Source: Bradyrhizobium sp. 199 (lineage in GTDB: Bacteria; Pseudomonadota; Alphaproteobacteria; Rhizobiales; Xanthobacteraceae). Taken from it: DNA of 64,000 bases. The notes beneath the pieces were generated by a model, which saw only the letters and a program-made list of their open reading frames with translations, was not told the origin of the DNA and made no database searches. The stretch is taken from contig NZ_JADPJI010000004.1 of the NCBI RefSeq assembly GCF_023073355.1, positions 1 through 64,000 of the forward strand, in the 5' to 3' direction. Shown here piece by piece: positions 8,656-18,514 of the stretch. A program made the position numbers and the translations under genes. Position 1 is the stretch's first letter; every line of letters begins with the position of its first letter.

Positions 8656-9435
8656 ATGTTCAGGTTTCGTCGTGTCGCTCTGGCCGCGCTGATTCCGGCA
8701 GCGGCCTTGTCGTTTGGCCTGCCTGAGGTTCTGGCGCAAACCCCGAGCCCGGCACCGGCCGCCTCGGCAAGTCCCTCGCCGGATCCTTCGGCTTCCCCCT
8801 CTCCGGCCGCGAGCGCCTCGCCTGCGCCTGCGGCAACGCCATCACCGGCGCCATCGCCTGCGGCCAGCGCTTCGCCTGCCCCGGCGACGTCGCCCTCGCC
8901 CGCAGCCACCGCCACACCCGGCGCGGCGACACCGCCACCTGCTGCGGCCGCAACGCCTGCTCCGGTGCAGACCGCCGATCCCTTTGGCCAGGAGACCACG
9001 CTCGAGTCCAGGAAGGTCGTGATGGTCAAGGGCACTGCCAATTGGGACTCGGCGTTCGACACGCTGGTCGACGCCTTCAAGGCGCTGAACACGCTCCTGG
9101 ACAAGCAGGGCATCAAGCACGCCGGCAATTCCATGATCGTCTACACCTCGACCGACGACACCGGCTTCACCTTCCTCGCCGAGATCCCGGTCGATCAGGA
9201 CCCCAAGAGCTTGCCGAAGGACATGAGCATCGGCAAATCGCCGGAAGGCAAGGCGCTGAAGTTCGTCCATCGCGGTTCCTACGACAACATGGACAACACC
9301 TATGAGGCGATCACCAATCACCTCGACGACAAGAGACTTGAAGCCAAGGACACCTTCATCGAGGAATACCTCACCGATCCCCTGAAGACCGCTGAGGACA
9401 AGCTCGTGATCAACGTTTTCGTGCCGCTGAAGTGA
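8656..9435 (+). CDS. Exported GyrI-like (effector-binding) domain protein with Pro/Ala/Ser linker
   Basis: A 259-residue protein in three parts: a signal peptide (about 1-27, ending VLAQ), a low-complexity stretch made only of P, A, S, T and D (about 29-108, with repeated SPAPAASASP units), and a GyrI/AraC effector-binding-like domain (about 113-259). The last part contains FVHRGSYDNMDNTYEAI and ends LVINVFVPLK, matching the usual family end. GyrI-like domains normally bind small ligands in the cytoplasm. This one is predicted to be periplasmic. Its stop overlaps a GTG of the next gene (GTGA), linking it with a SIMPL protein. Confidence 0.8.
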   Translation: MFRFRRVALAALIPAAALSFGLPEVLAQTPSPAPAASASPSPDPSASPSPAASASPAPAATPSPAPSPAASASPAPATSPSPAATATPGAATPPPAAAATPAPVQTADPFGQETTLESRKVVMVKGTANWDSAFDTLVDAFKALNTLLDKQGIKHAGNSMIVYTSTDDTGFTFLAEIPVDQDPKSLPKDMSIGKSPEGKALKFVHRGSYDNMDNTYEAITNHLDDKRLEAKDTFIEEYLTDPLKTAEDKLVINVFVPLK

Positions 9436-9437
9436 GA

Positions 9438-10157
9438 ATGATGAAAAAGCCTGCCGTCCTCGTGACTTCCCTCGCCACCGTTTTCGCCGTGCTGCTGGCA
9501 GCGCCGGCGCTCGCCGATGATTTCCCCTCCGCCATTTCGGTGAGCGGCGAAGCCAATGTTTCCGTAGCGCCCGATCTCGCGCAGATCGATGCCGGCGTCG
9601 CCAGCGACGCCAAGACGGCGAAGGAAGCTTCCGACGCCAACAACGCGGCGATGGGCAAGGTGCTATTGGCGCTGAAGGGCGCCGGCCTTGCCGAGAAGGA
9701 CTATCAGACCTCGCGGCTGTCGCTGCAGCCGCAATACGGCCAGAACAAATCCACCGGCGCATCCCCGGTGGTCGGCTTCCGCGCCTCCAACCGCGTCACC
9801 GTAAAGATTCGCGACGTGACCAAGGTCGCGGGCATCATCGACACGCTGGTCGGCGCCGGCGCCAACGATATCGGCAACATCTCATTCGAGGTGACGCAGG
9901 CATCGAAACTGCTCGACGACGCGCGTGAGCAGGCGGTGGCGGATGCGCGCCGCAAGGCCGAAGTTTACGCCAGAGCCACCGGTGTCCTGTTGGGTGCGCC
10001 GCTCAGTGTCACCGAAGGCGGCGGCCCGGTGCCGCTGTTCAAGGGCCGCATGGCGGCGCCGATGGCGGCAGCCCCGCAGGCTGCCGTCGCGCCCGGCGAG
10101 GAGACGCTGTCGGTGACGGTGAATGTGAGCTGGGCGATCAAGGCAAAAGAGCAATAG
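9438..10157 (+). CDS. SIMPL (DUF541) domain periplasmic protein
   Basis: A 239-residue exported protein with a signal peptide (to about ALA-DD) and a SIMPL/DUF541 domain. The motifs ISVSGEANVSVAPDLAQIDAGV, LQPQYG, GFRASNRVTVKIRDV and ADARRKAEVYA are characteristic. The family is linked to envelope stress (BP26/Omp28-like proteins) but lacks an agreed activity. Two adjacent ATGs (9438, 9441) and an overlapping GTG at 9432 are possible starts. ATG at 9438 is taken. It is probably cotranscribed with the GyrI-like gene. Confidence 0.85.
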   Translation: MMKKPAVLVTSLATVFAVLLAAPALADDFPSAISVSGEANVSVAPDLAQIDAGVASDAKTAKEASDANNAAMGKVLLALKGAGLAEKDYQTSRLSLQPQYGQNKSTGASPVVGFRASNRVTVKIRDVTKVAGIIDTLVGAGANDIGNISFEVTQASKLLDDAREQAVADARRKAEVYARATGVLLGAPLSVTEGGGPVPLFKGRMAAPMAAAPQAAVAPGEETLSVTVNVSWAIKAKEQ

Positions 10158-10164
10158 ATCTCGT

Positions 10165-10321
10165 GTCCCGGACGCGCTGCGGCACGCAGTGACGCTGCGC
10201 AGAGCCGGGACCCAGAGAGCTGCACGGTACATTGCTGCCACATCGGCCCCGGCTCTGCAGCGCACCGCTCTGGACGATGCTTCGCATCGCCGGGGGCGCT
10301 GCGCTGCGTCCGGGGCACGAG
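10165..10321. repeat. Dispersed GC-rich inverted repeat (GTCCCGGACGCG...GCGTCCGGGGCAC)
   Basis: The ends GTGTCCCGGACGCGCTGC and GCTGCGTCCGGGGCACG are inverted and nearly complementary, and the interior has further short inverted pairs. It lies between two convergent genes (SIMPL and the metallo-hydrolase), where it may act as a bidirectional terminator. No coding potential is assigned. Confidence 0.6.
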
Positions 10322-10339
10322 CGGTGTACGTAGAGAGAC

Positions 10340-11404
10340 CTAAATCTCCACCACCTGCCCCGGCTTCATCGCCACGAATCGCTCCTGCGGAATCTTCGCC
10401 GCATCGAGCGCCTCGACCAGGGCCTTCGCCGGCGCGTCGATCGCTTCGTCCGTCAGCTGGAACGTGCCGTGGTGATGCCCGAGCGCGGCTTGCGCGCCGC
10501 AATCCGCCAGTGCCTTCACCGCATCCTCCGGATTCATGTGCTGGTCGCGCATGAACCAGCGCGGCTCGTAGGCGCCGATCGGGAGAATCGCCAGACGCAG
10601 CTTCCCGTGCTTCTCGGCGACGCGGCGAAAGTGCGTGCCATCGCCATAGCCGGAATCGCAGACGACGTAGATCTTGCCGGCCGGCGTCTCCAGCACAAAG
10701 CTCGCCCAAAGCGCCTTGTTGCGATCGAACATGCCGCGCGCCGTCCAGTGCCTTGTCGGCACCAGATGCACGGCGATGCCGCCGCCGAGCTCGACGCGGT
10801 CGTGCCAGTCGAAGGCCTCCACCTTGATCGTGGAATCCCAGCTGCGCATCGTCACGTCGTTGCCGAGCGGGGTGACCACGCGCGGGCCAAAGTTCTTCGC
10901 GAGTCGCGACAAGGTCGCGATATCAAGATGATCGTAATGGCCGTGCGAGACCAGCACGACATCGATCCTCGGCAGCTTCTCGAACGCGATGCCGGGATCG
11001 TTGTGCCGCTTCGGCCCCGCCCACGCGACCGGCGACACCCGCTCCGACCAGACAGGATCAACGAGGATGTTGAGGCCACCGGTCTGGATCAGCCAGCTGG
11101 CGTGGCCGACGAAGGAGAGCCGCACGTTGTCGCCGCCGACCCGCGCCGGCGGGCTATCGGCATGGGGGCTTGGGGCCCAGTCGGGCCATGTGGCGCGCTG
11201 TCCCCGGCCGCCCAATTGCCAACGTAGCACCTCGCCGAGCGATCTCGGCGGCGCCCCGTCGGGATCAAAGAAGGTCAGGCCGTCAAAGTGGTCGGAGACC
11301 GGGCCGTCATAGGTTTTCATGCGGGACATCCAGAGGGAGGGCACGCCAACCAGCGCGCCGGCTCCGGCGAGCAGTCCAACAACGCGGCGGCGGGTGATCG
11401 GCAC
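10340..11404 (-). CDS. MBL-fold metallo-hydrolase with Tat-like signal
   Basis: A 354-residue hydrolase of the metallo-beta-lactamase fold, in the group related to N-acyl-phosphatidylethanolamine phospholipase D and UlaG. The metal motif SHGHYDHLD is intact, with a later His in VPTRHWTARG and Asp in VCDSGYGDG. The N-terminus ITRRRVVGLLAGAGAL looks like a twin-arginine signal, so the enzyme is probably exported folded. The substrate cannot be read from the sequence. The family link is strong, while a lipid-related role is inference. Confidence 0.88.
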   Translation of the reverse strand: MPITRRRVVGLLAGAGALVGVPSLWMSRMKTYDGPVSDHFDGLTFFDPDGAPPRSLGEVLRWQLGGRGQRATWPDWAPSPHADSPPARVGGDNVRLSFVGHASWLIQTGGLNILVDPVWSERVSPVAWAGPKRHNDPGIAFEKLPRIDVVLVSHGHYDHLDIATLSRLAKNFGPRVVTPLGNDVTMRSWDSTIKVEAFDWHDRVELGGGIAVHLVPTRHWTARGMFDRNKALWASFVLETPAGKIYVVCDSGYGDGTHFRRVAEKHGKLRLAILPIGAYEPRWFMRDQHMNPEDAVKALADCGAQAALGHHHGTFQLTDEAIDAPAKALVEALDAAKIPQERFVAMKPGQVVEI

Positions 11405-11736
11405 AGGGCGGGCTTCAGGATTGGTGGCGGAGGTAAGTCATCGCCTTCTATATGGGCTGAGCCGAAGGAAAAGGAACCGACCACCAAAAAGGTCTTGTTT
11501 TCAGGACCTTATTATGGCCGAGGCATTCCGGCGCCCTAACTTTCCTTGACTTTTGGGCGTGAGCGGCGTTTAACCCCGCCACTTTCTCGGAAAGGCTTTC
11601 TTTTCGACCCGCCGACTGGCCCTGGAGGCCGGAGGCCAACGCCCGACAGCGCTGTGCGCCCTCGGGCGTAAAGGTGTTTGGACTTTCTTCTCCCTCGCCC
11701 CGCTCTTGCGGGGAGAGGTAAAACAGGACAATTGCA
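11405..11736. other. Intergenic region before ffh
   Basis: A 332-base gap between the divergent metallo-hydrolase and ffh. It contains a small hairpin repeat (CCTCGCCCCGCTCTTGCGGGGAGAGG, about 11693-11718) directly before the ffh ribosome site. I looked for a 4.5S SRP RNA signature here and did not find one. Nothing else is recognised. Confidence 0.5.
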
Positions 11737-13281
11737 TTGTTCGACAATCTGTCGGAACGGCTTGGTGGCATTCTCGATCGTCTGACGGGGCGCGGTGCGC
11801 TCTCCGAAAAGGACGTCGATGCCGCGATGCGCGAGGTGCGCCGCGCGCTGCTGGAGGCCGACGTCGCGCTCGAAGTGGTGCGCAGCTTCACAGACCGCGT
11901 CCGCGAGCAGGCGATCGGCGCCACCGTCGTCAAGTCGGTCACGCCCGGCCAGATGGTCGTCAAGATCGTCCATGACGAGCTGATCAACACGCTCGGTGCC
12001 GAAAGCCAGACCATCGACGTCAATTCCGTGCCGCCGGTGCCGATCATGATGGTCGGCCTGCAAGGCTCCGGCAAGACCACCACCACGGCAAAGCTCGCCC
12101 GCCGCCTGGTCCAGCGCGACAAGCGCAAGGTGCTGATGGCCTCGCTCGACGTCTATCGCCCGGCGGCGATGGAGCAGCTGGCCGTACTCGGCCGCGATCT
12201 CGATATTCCGACCCTGCCGATCGTGGCGGGACAGCAGCCGCCGCAGATTGCGAAACGCGCGCTGGAAGCCGGCAAGCTCGGTGGCTACGACGTCGTGCTG
12301 CTCGACACCGCCGGCCGCACCACGCTCGATGAAGACATGATGGCGGAAGCCGCCGCGATCAAAGCTGCCGCCAATCCGCATGAAGTGCTGCTGGTCGCGG
12401 ACTCACTCACCGGCCAGGACGCCGTCAACCTCGCGCGCTCGTTCGATCAGCGCGTCGGCCTCACCGGCATCGTTCTCACACGCGTGGACGGCGATGGCCG
12501 CGGCGGCGCCGCGCTGTCGATGCGCGCCGTTACCGGCAAGCCGATCAAGCTGATCGGCACCGGCGAAAAGACCGACGCACTGGAAGATTTCCATCCCGAC
12601 CGTATCGCCGGCCGCATCCTCGGCATGGGCGACGTGGTGTCGCTGGTCGAACGCGCCGCCGCCAACATCGACGCCGAGAAGGCCGCGCGCACTGCCGAGC
12701 GCATGCGCAAGGGTCAGTTCGACCTCAACGACATGCGCGAGCAGCTCACGCAGATGGCGAACATGGGCGGCATCAGCGGCCTGATGGGCATGATGCCCGG
12801 CATCTCCAAGATGAAGAACCAGATCGCCGCCGCCGGCATCGACGACAAGATCTTGAAGCGCCAGGTCGCGGTGATCGATTCCATGACGCGCGACGAGCGC
12901 CGTCATCCCGACCTGCTCAAGGCCAGCCGCAAGAAGCGCATCGCCGCCGGTTCCGGCCAGAGCGTCGAGCAGGTCAACAAGCTGCTCAAGATGCACCGGA
13001 ACATGGCCGACATGATGAAGGCCATGGGCTCGGGCAAGCGCGGCCCCATGGCCGGCATTGCCCAGGCGATGGGCTTTGGCGGCGGCATGAAGCCTCCTTC
13101 GCCGGAAGAGATGAAGGCGCTGCAGGAAAAGATGCAGAGCGGCGGCGGCGGCCTTCCGAATCTACCGAAGGATCTGCCGGCCGGACTTCGCACCGGTCTG
13201 CCGAACGTTCCAGGGCTGACCGGGCTGAGCGGCAAGCCGATGCTGCCGGGCCTTGGCGGTTTCCCCGGCAAGAAGAAATGA
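11737..13281 (+). CDS. ffh: Signal recognition particle protein Ffh
   Basis: GTPase that binds signal sequences and 4.5S RNA and delivers ribosomes to FtsY. The 514-residue product starts MFDNLSERLGGILDRL, the conserved N domain. G-domain motifs follow (GLQGSGKTTTTAKLA, DVYRPAAMEQL, DTAGRT, TRVDGDGRGGAALS). The methionine-rich M domain follows (MANMGGISGLMGMMPGISKMKNQ) with a Gly/Pro-rich tail. The start codon is TTG at 11737, preceded by AGGACA. No nearby ATG gives the conserved N-terminus, so the TTG is well supported. Confidence 0.97.
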   Translation: MFDNLSERLGGILDRLTGRGALSEKDVDAAMREVRRALLEADVALEVVRSFTDRVREQAIGATVVKSVTPGQMVVKIVHDELINTLGAESQTIDVNSVPPVPIMMVGLQGSGKTTTTAKLARRLVQRDKRKVLMASLDVYRPAAMEQLAVLGRDLDIPTLPIVAGQQPPQIAKRALEAGKLGGYDVVLLDTAGRTTLDEDMMAEAAAIKAAANPHEVLLVADSLTGQDAVNLARSFDQRVGLTGIVLTRVDGDGRGGAALSMRAVTGKPIKLIGTGEKTDALEDFHPDRIAGRILGMGDVVSLVERAAANIDAEKAARTAERMRKGQFDLNDMREQLTQMANMGGISGLMGMMPGISKMKNQIAAAGIDDKILKRQVAVIDSMTRDERRHPDLLKASRKKRIAAGSGQSVEQVNKLLKMHRNMADMMKAMGSGKRGPMAGIAQAMGFGGGMKPPSPEEMKALQEKMQSGGGGLPNLPKDLPAGLRTGLPNVPGLTGLSGKPMLPGLGGFPGKKK

Positions 13282-13380
13282 GGAATTCGTCGCGTTGGAT
13301 CGTAGGCATCTCGCGCGGCGCGGAAATACCGATCAACGAACAAAACGTACTTTGCAAACCGCACTTTCAAGGAGAACTAA

Positions 13381-13713
13381 ATGTCCGTCGTTATCCGCCT
13401 CGCCCGTGCAGGCACCAAGAAGCGTCCCGTCTATCACGTCGTCGTCGCCGACTCGCGCTTTCCGCGCGATGGCCGTTTCATCGAGCGTCTCGGCCACTTC
13501 AACCCGCTGCTGCCGAAGGACAACGAGACCCGCCTCAAGCTCGACATGGACAAGGTGAAGGCCTGGCTCGCCAAGGGCGCGCAGCCGTCGGACCGCGTCG
13601 CCCGCTTCCTCGATGCCGCCGGCGTCAAGAAGCGCGAAGCCCGCAACAACCCCGAGAAGGCCGTGCCGCGCAAGGAGCGCAAGGCGCAGGCCGAAGCCGC
13701 CGCAAAGGGCTAA
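13381..13713 (+). CDS. rpsP: 30S ribosomal protein S16
   Basis: Small-subunit ribosomal protein. The 110-residue product begins [23 protein letters not shown], the conserved S16 core, including [11 protein letters not shown] and a lysine/alanine-rich tail typical of alphaproteobacteria. A strong ribosome site (AAGGAG) precedes the ATG. It starts the rpsP-rimM-trmD-rplS cluster, about 100 bases downstream of ffh. Confidence 0.98.
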   Translation: MSVVIRLARAGTKKRPVYHVVVADSRFPRDGRFIERLGHFNPLLPKDNETRLKLDMDKVKAWLAKGAQPSDRVARFLDAAGVKKREARNNPEKAVPRKERKAQAEAAAKG

Positions 13714-13722
13714 GGCTAGATC

Positions 13723-14286
13723 ATGTCGGCGCTGGTCTGCGTCGCGCGGATCGGCGCCGCGCATGGGGTGCGCGGTGCGGTCAAACTGTGGACCTTCACC
13801 GAAGATCCCTTTGCCGTCAGGCGCTACGGTCCGCTTCTCGCCAAGGACGGCAAGCGCCAGTTCGAGGTCGCAACGGCGCGCGCGGCCAAGGATCATCTGG
13901 TCGCGACGTTCAAGGGCGTCACGAGCCGCGATGAGGCCGAGCGCCTCAACGGCATCGAGCTCTATGTCGCGCGCGACAAGCTCCCCGCCACCGACGCGGA
14001 CGAATATTACCACACCGATTTGATCGGGCTCGCCGCCGTCACCACCGGCGGCGATGCGCTCGGCCGCGTGCTCGCGATTCACAATTTCGGTGCCGGCGAC
14101 ATCATCGAGATCGCTCCGCCCAAGGGCACGACACTGCTGCTGCCGTTCACGAACGCGGTGGTGCCGGAGGTCGACATTGCCGGCGGCCGCGTCGTGATCG
14201 CGCTGCCGCAGGAGGTCGAGGGCGAAGGCGAGGACCGCGGCGACGATCCGTTCCCGAGTCGTCCCCGCGAAGGCGGGGAGCCATAA
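13723..14286 (+). CDS. rimM: Ribosome maturation factor RimM
   Basis: 16S rRNA processing factor that acts on the 30S head and binds S19. The 187-residue product has the N-terminal domain start [21 protein letters not shown] and the PRC-barrel domain ([32 protein letters not shown]). The C-terminus is unusual. After [13 protein letters not shown] the last codons ([12 protein letters not shown]) are read from a dispersed repeat, CGTCCCCGCGAAGGCGGGGAGCC. The conserved core is complete before the repeat. It lies nine bases after rpsP. Confidence 0.95.
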   Translation: MSALVCVARIGAAHGVRGAVKLWTFTEDPFAVRRYGPLLAKDGKRQFEVATARAAKDHLVATFKGVTSRDEAERLNGIELYVARDKLPATDADEYYHTDLIGLAAVTTGGDALGRVLAIHNFGAGDIIEIAPPKGTTLLLPFTNAVVPEVDIAGGRVVIALPQEVEGEGEDRGDDPFPSRPREGGEP

Positions 14287-14396
14287 CCACACGCCGAATT
14301 TTTCGCTAAGCTGTTTGCTCGGCCATCGCAAAACTGGCTCTGGTGGCTATCGGTCCCGGGCTCGCGCTTGGCGCGCCCCCGGGACGACGAGAACTG
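14258..14396. repeat. Dispersed repeat overlapping the rimM 3' end
   Basis: Starts GAGTCGTCCCCGCGAAGGCG, runs through GGGGAGCCATAACCACACGC and ends CCCCCGGGACGACGAG. Its outer GTCGTCCC and GGGACGAC are inverted. A short relative (TTCCCCGCCTTCGCGGGGAATGAC) occurs near 58530-58555. It contributes the last codons and the stop of rimM and fills the rimM-trmD gap. Confidence 0.65.
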
Positions 14397-14403
14397 AGAT
14401 CGA

Positions 14404-15159
14404 ATGACCAATCCCTCACCCTGGCGCGCGACGGTGCTGACGCTGTTTCCGGAGATGTTTCCGGGGCCGCTCGGCGTGAGCCTCGCCGGGCGGGCGCTGG
14501 CCTCAGGACTCTGGGAGATCGAGGCGCGGGACATCCGGGCTTCCGCCACCGACCGCCACCGCAGCGTCGACGACACCCCGGCCGGCGGCGGGCCGGGCAT
14601 GGTGCTGCGGGCGGACGTTCTGGCGGCTGCCATCGACGCGGCCGAAATTGGCCCGAACCGGCCTCGCCTCCTGATGAGCCCGCGCGGTCGGCCATTGACC
14701 CAGGCTGGGGTTGCAGAGCTCGCCCAAGGCCCCGGCCCCCTGATCGTCTGCGGGCGCTTCGAGGGGATCGATCAGCGGGTCATTGACGGGCGGGGCCTGG
14801 AGGAGGTCTCGATCGGCGATTACGTGCTGTCGGGGGGCGAAATCGCCGCTTTGGCGCTGATCGACGCCTGTGTGCGGCTGCTGCCCGGCGTGATGGGCAA
14901 AGAGGCCTCGGGAACCGAGGAAAGCTTCTCAGACGGTCTCCTGGAGTACCCCCAATACACCCGTCCGCAGCTGTTCGAGGGGGCCCCGATCCCTGACATC
15001 CTGACCTCCGGCGACCACGCCAAGGTCGCCAGCTGGCGGCGGGCGCAATCCGAGGCCCTGACGGCGGCCCGTCGGCCGGATCTGTGGGCCCAGATCCCGA
15101 GCAAGCCGCCGAATCGAGCCAGTCGCCAAAAAACGCCAAAAAACAAGACAGACGGGTGA
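14404..15159 (+). CDS. trmD: tRNA (guanine37-N1)-methyltransferase TrmD
   Basis: SPOUT-class enzyme that methylates G37 of tRNAs with G36G37. The 251-residue product has the family N-terminus ([17 protein letters not shown]) and the trefoil-knot region with [23 protein letters not shown] and [19 protein letters not shown]. The downstream [10 protein letters not shown] motif is present. It is part of the rpsP-rimM-trmD-rplS cluster. The last ~15 residues are basic and variable. Confidence 0.97.
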   Translation: MTNPSPWRATVLTLFPEMFPGPLGVSLAGRALASGLWEIEARDIRASATDRHRSVDDTPAGGGPGMVLRADVLAAAIDAAEIGPNRPRLLMSPRGRPLTQAGVAELAQGPGPLIVCGRFEGIDQRVIDGRGLEEVSIGDYVLSGGEIAALALIDACVRLLPGVMGKEASGTEESFSDGLLEYPQYTRPQLFEGAPIPDILTSGDHAKVASWRRAQSEALTAARRPDLWAQIPSKPPNRASRQKTPKNKTDG

Positions 15160-15269
15160 CAAACGCTCCGGCTTGCCTTATAGGAGCGGCCAAATCCGCA
15201 ATGGCTGGATAGACGAATTTTGCGCAGCCCCCCGTTTCCAGGGCTGGGCGCGCCGATGGAGATTTACCC

Positions 15270-15650
15270 ATGAACCTGATCAAGCAGCTCGAGCAAGAGC
15301 AATTCGACAAGCTGTCCGCCGGCAAGGACATTCCGGAATTCGGTCCCGGCGACACCGTGATCGTCAACGTGAAGGTCGTCGAAGGCGACCGTACCCGCGT
15401 GCAGGCCTATGAAGGCGTCTGCATCGGCCGTTCCGGCGGTGGCCTCAACGAGAGCTTCACCGTCCGCAAGATCTCCTACGGCGAGGGCGTGGAGCGCGTA
15501 TTCCCCGTGATGTCGCCGATGATCGACTCGATCAAGGTGGTGCGCCGCGGCAAGGTGCGTCGCGCCAAGCTTTATTACCTGCGTCAGCTGCGCGGCAAGT
15601 CGGCTCGCATCGTCGAGAAGACCGAGCACGCCAAGGCCGTCAACGAGTAA
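15270..15650 (+). CDS. rplS: 50S ribosomal protein L19
   Basis: Large-subunit protein at the 30S-50S interface. The 126-residue product contains [26 protein letters not shown], then [17 protein letters not shown] and [23 protein letters not shown], the standard L19 sequence. It is the last gene of the rpsP-rimM-trmD-rplS cluster and is followed by a clear intrinsic terminator. Confidence 0.98.
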   Translation: MNLIKQLEQEQFDKLSAGKDIPEFGPGDTVIVNVKVVEGDRTRVQAYEGVCIGRSGGGLNESFTVRKISYGEGVERVFPVMSPMIDSIKVVRRGKVRRAKLYYLRQLRGKSARIVEKTEHAKAVNE

Positions 15651-15674
15651 GCTCCGCTTACAGTCGGGTTTCCA

Positions 15675-15705
15675 AAAGCGCGGGGCAAAACCCGCGCTTT
15701 TTTGT
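15675..15705 (+). terminator. Rho-independent terminator after rplS
   Basis: Perfect 10-base stem AAAGCGCGGG / CCCGCGCTTT with a GCAAAA loop, followed by a T run. It lies 24 bases after the rplS stop. Confidence 0.92.
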
Positions 15706-15973
15706 TGCGTCAGCCGTGCGCGTCAAAGCCCTCGCGATTCCGGTTCGGCCTGCTATATATTCGTAGAATGTTTCCAGATCGGACCAGCATGGACCCCGTC
15801 AAGCGCATCGTCATCGACGATCGCTCGCGGCTGCCTGGACGGTTCTTCGGACGCTTCGCGACCTCGGCAACGTCAGAGCTTACGCGCGCAGCCTAAAAGC
15901 TGCGCTGACGATTTTGTTGCCCGGCGCGCCACCGGCGCTCTTCGCTGACACACATTCTTCGGAGCTTAAGCTC
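15706..15973. other. Intergenic region before leuC
   Basis: About 270 bases between the rplS terminator and leuC. It contains a TATATATT sequence (about 15755-15762) followed by a 42-codon open frame from ATG 15768 (reading [17 protein letters not shown]). I cannot support that frame as a gene. No run of leucine codons or attenuator is visible, so leader-peptide control of leuC is not indicated. Confidence 0.4.
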
Positions 15974-17380
<1,407 letters not shown>

Positions 17381-17441
17381 GCTGCTCCCTGCAATTGTAG
17401 CGATCGCGGCAAACCGCCGTTAATCGATTGCCTGACACGCT

Positions 17442-17468
17442 CGTCCTCGCGATAAATTCGCGAGGACG
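17442..17468 (+). promoter_or_regulatory. Perfect 11-bp hairpin covering the ribosome site of the next small gene
   Basis: CGTCCTCGCGA / TCGCGAGGACG with a TAAAT loop. The 3' arm contains GAGGA (17462-17466), eight bases before the ATG at 17475, so pairing would hide the ribosome site. The same structure could be the leuC transcript end, although no T run follows. Confidence 0.5.
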
Positions 17469-17474
17469 CGCCTC

Positions 17475-17684
17475 ATGGCCAACAAGCCTGAATATGTCGA
17501 CCTGATCAGCGAGGCCACGCGCCAGCACCGCCGGCGCGCGCCGCGCTTATGTATCGTCGCCAAGCCCGAGACCGAAGAGACCTCGAAGCTCAGCCGCTGG
17601 CCGCCTGCGATGTTCAAGCAGTGGAAGTTGGACAATTTGATGCGGTGGAAAGCTTCGTCTTGGAAGCTGAAGGATTGGCTTTAG
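17475..17684 (+). CDS. Small basic hypothetical protein
   Basis: A 69-residue protein, ANKPEYVDLISEATRQHRRR onward, ending KASSWKLKDWL. It is basic and tryptophan-rich, with no membrane segment and no recognised domain. GAGGA lies eight bases upstream of the ATG, inside a perfect hairpin. The sequence is not an obvious shadow of another gene, and codon choice is GC3-rich in the first half. I do not recognise a family. It is reported because of the good start context. Confidence 0.4.
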   Translation: MANKPEYVDLISEATRQHRRRAPRLCIVAKPETEETSKLSRWPPAMFKQWKLDNLMRWKASSWKLKDWL

Positions 17685-17701
17685 GCCGTCCAACACACCA
17701 C

Positions 17702-17780
17702 GTCATTCCGGGGCGCCCGAAGGGCGAACCCGGAATCTCGAGATTCCGGGTCTGGCGCTAACGCGCCATCCCGGAATGAC
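17702..17780. repeat. Dispersed palindrome family B (GTCATTCCGGG...CCCGGAATGAC), copy 1
   Basis: Ends GTCATTCCGGGGCG and CATCCCGGAATGAC are inverted, and an inner CCCGGAATCTCGAGATTCCGGG is a perfect palindrome. Related copies are at 29883-29962, 41464-41503 (half) and 55433-55510. Confidence 0.8.
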
Positions 17781-17794
17781 GGCCCTCACTCACA

Positions 17795-18337
17795 TCACCA
17801 ATAGCGGTACGGATGGTGCCAGCGATGCCAGCGGCAGATGCGGCGCGGGCCGTAATAGGTCCAGATGATCCGGCAGCGGCGCGGATGATGATAGTAGGGA
17901 TAACCGCCGACATAATAGCGCCGGTGGAAGTGGCGATGGCCGTAGTGAGGCCGATAGATCCCGTAGCGATGAAACCCGCCATAGCGGTGAACGCCACCAT
18001 AGCGAAAGCCGCCGCCATGGAACGCAGGCGCGGCGCGGAAGCCGCCGACATGGCCGCCCTGGAATCCTCCGCCGCGGAAACCGCCGATATGTCCTCCGCC
18101 ACCGCGGAAGCCTCCGCCGCCGTGAAAATGTCCGCCCCCGCCATGGCCGCCGCCGCCGTGGCGAACCTGGGTGACGAGGTTGTCGGTCGCAGCCTTCGTC
18201 GCGGGTGACGTCGCCGGATTGATCAAAGTCAGCGCTTCAGCACGACGCGCGGTGCCGGCCGACAGCATCAGCGTCGTGGCGGCCGCAATCCCGAGCAGGC
18301 GCATCGGGCCTGCCTTGAGACCTAAACTCCTCAGCAT
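17795..18337 (-). CDS. Exported Gly/His/Tyr/Arg-rich protein
   Basis: A 180-residue protein. The first part is a signal sequence (RLLGIAAATTLMLSAGTARRAEA). After a short NPATSPATKAATDNLVTQV segment come many GGGGH, GGFRGGG and HRYGGFHRYG units. The end is aromatic and basic (RRCRIIWTYYGPRRICRWH...). Such proteins are frequent in bradyrhizobia as unnamed exported proteins. Metal binding by the His-rich part is possible but is inference. A strong ribosome site (GGGAGGA) six bases before the ATG at 18337 supports this start. Confidence 0.72.
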   Translation of the reverse strand: MLRSLGLKAGPMRLLGIAAATTLMLSAGTARRAEALTLINPATSPATKAATDNLVTQVRHGGGGHGGGGHFHGGGGFRGGGGHIGGFRGGGFQGGHVGGFRAAPAFHGGGFRYGGVHRYGGFHRYGIYRPHYGHRHFHRRYYVGGYPYYHHPRRCRIIWTYYGPRRICRWHRWHHPYRYW

Positions 18338-18514
18338 GGAATCCTCCCTGAATCTGGACAGCGGAATTGCGATGCTCGTTCGCGGCCCGCGTCATCCCTG
18401 TTCAATTGCAGTCGCTCCCAGGATTAAATTGCGGGCAGCGATGTGAACGCGCCATGAATGAACGAAGCTGGGCTCCGCGCTGCGGCGCCGTGCCGCTCGG
18501 AAGGAACTTTGAAA

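Noticed and set aside
11471..11495. GGAAC ... TTGTT upstream of ffh as an EcfG promoter
   Set aside because: The -10 is not CGTT and the spacing is off.
11405..11736. Possible 4.5S SRP RNA before ffh
   Set aside because: The conserved helix 8 sequence (GGTCAGG ... GGAAGCAGCC) is not present. GGCCCTGGAGGCCGGAGGCC only resembles it superficially.
15768..15896. 42-codon frame before leuC, as a leader peptide or small gene
   Set aside because: No leucine codon run, no ribosome site and no attenuator structure.
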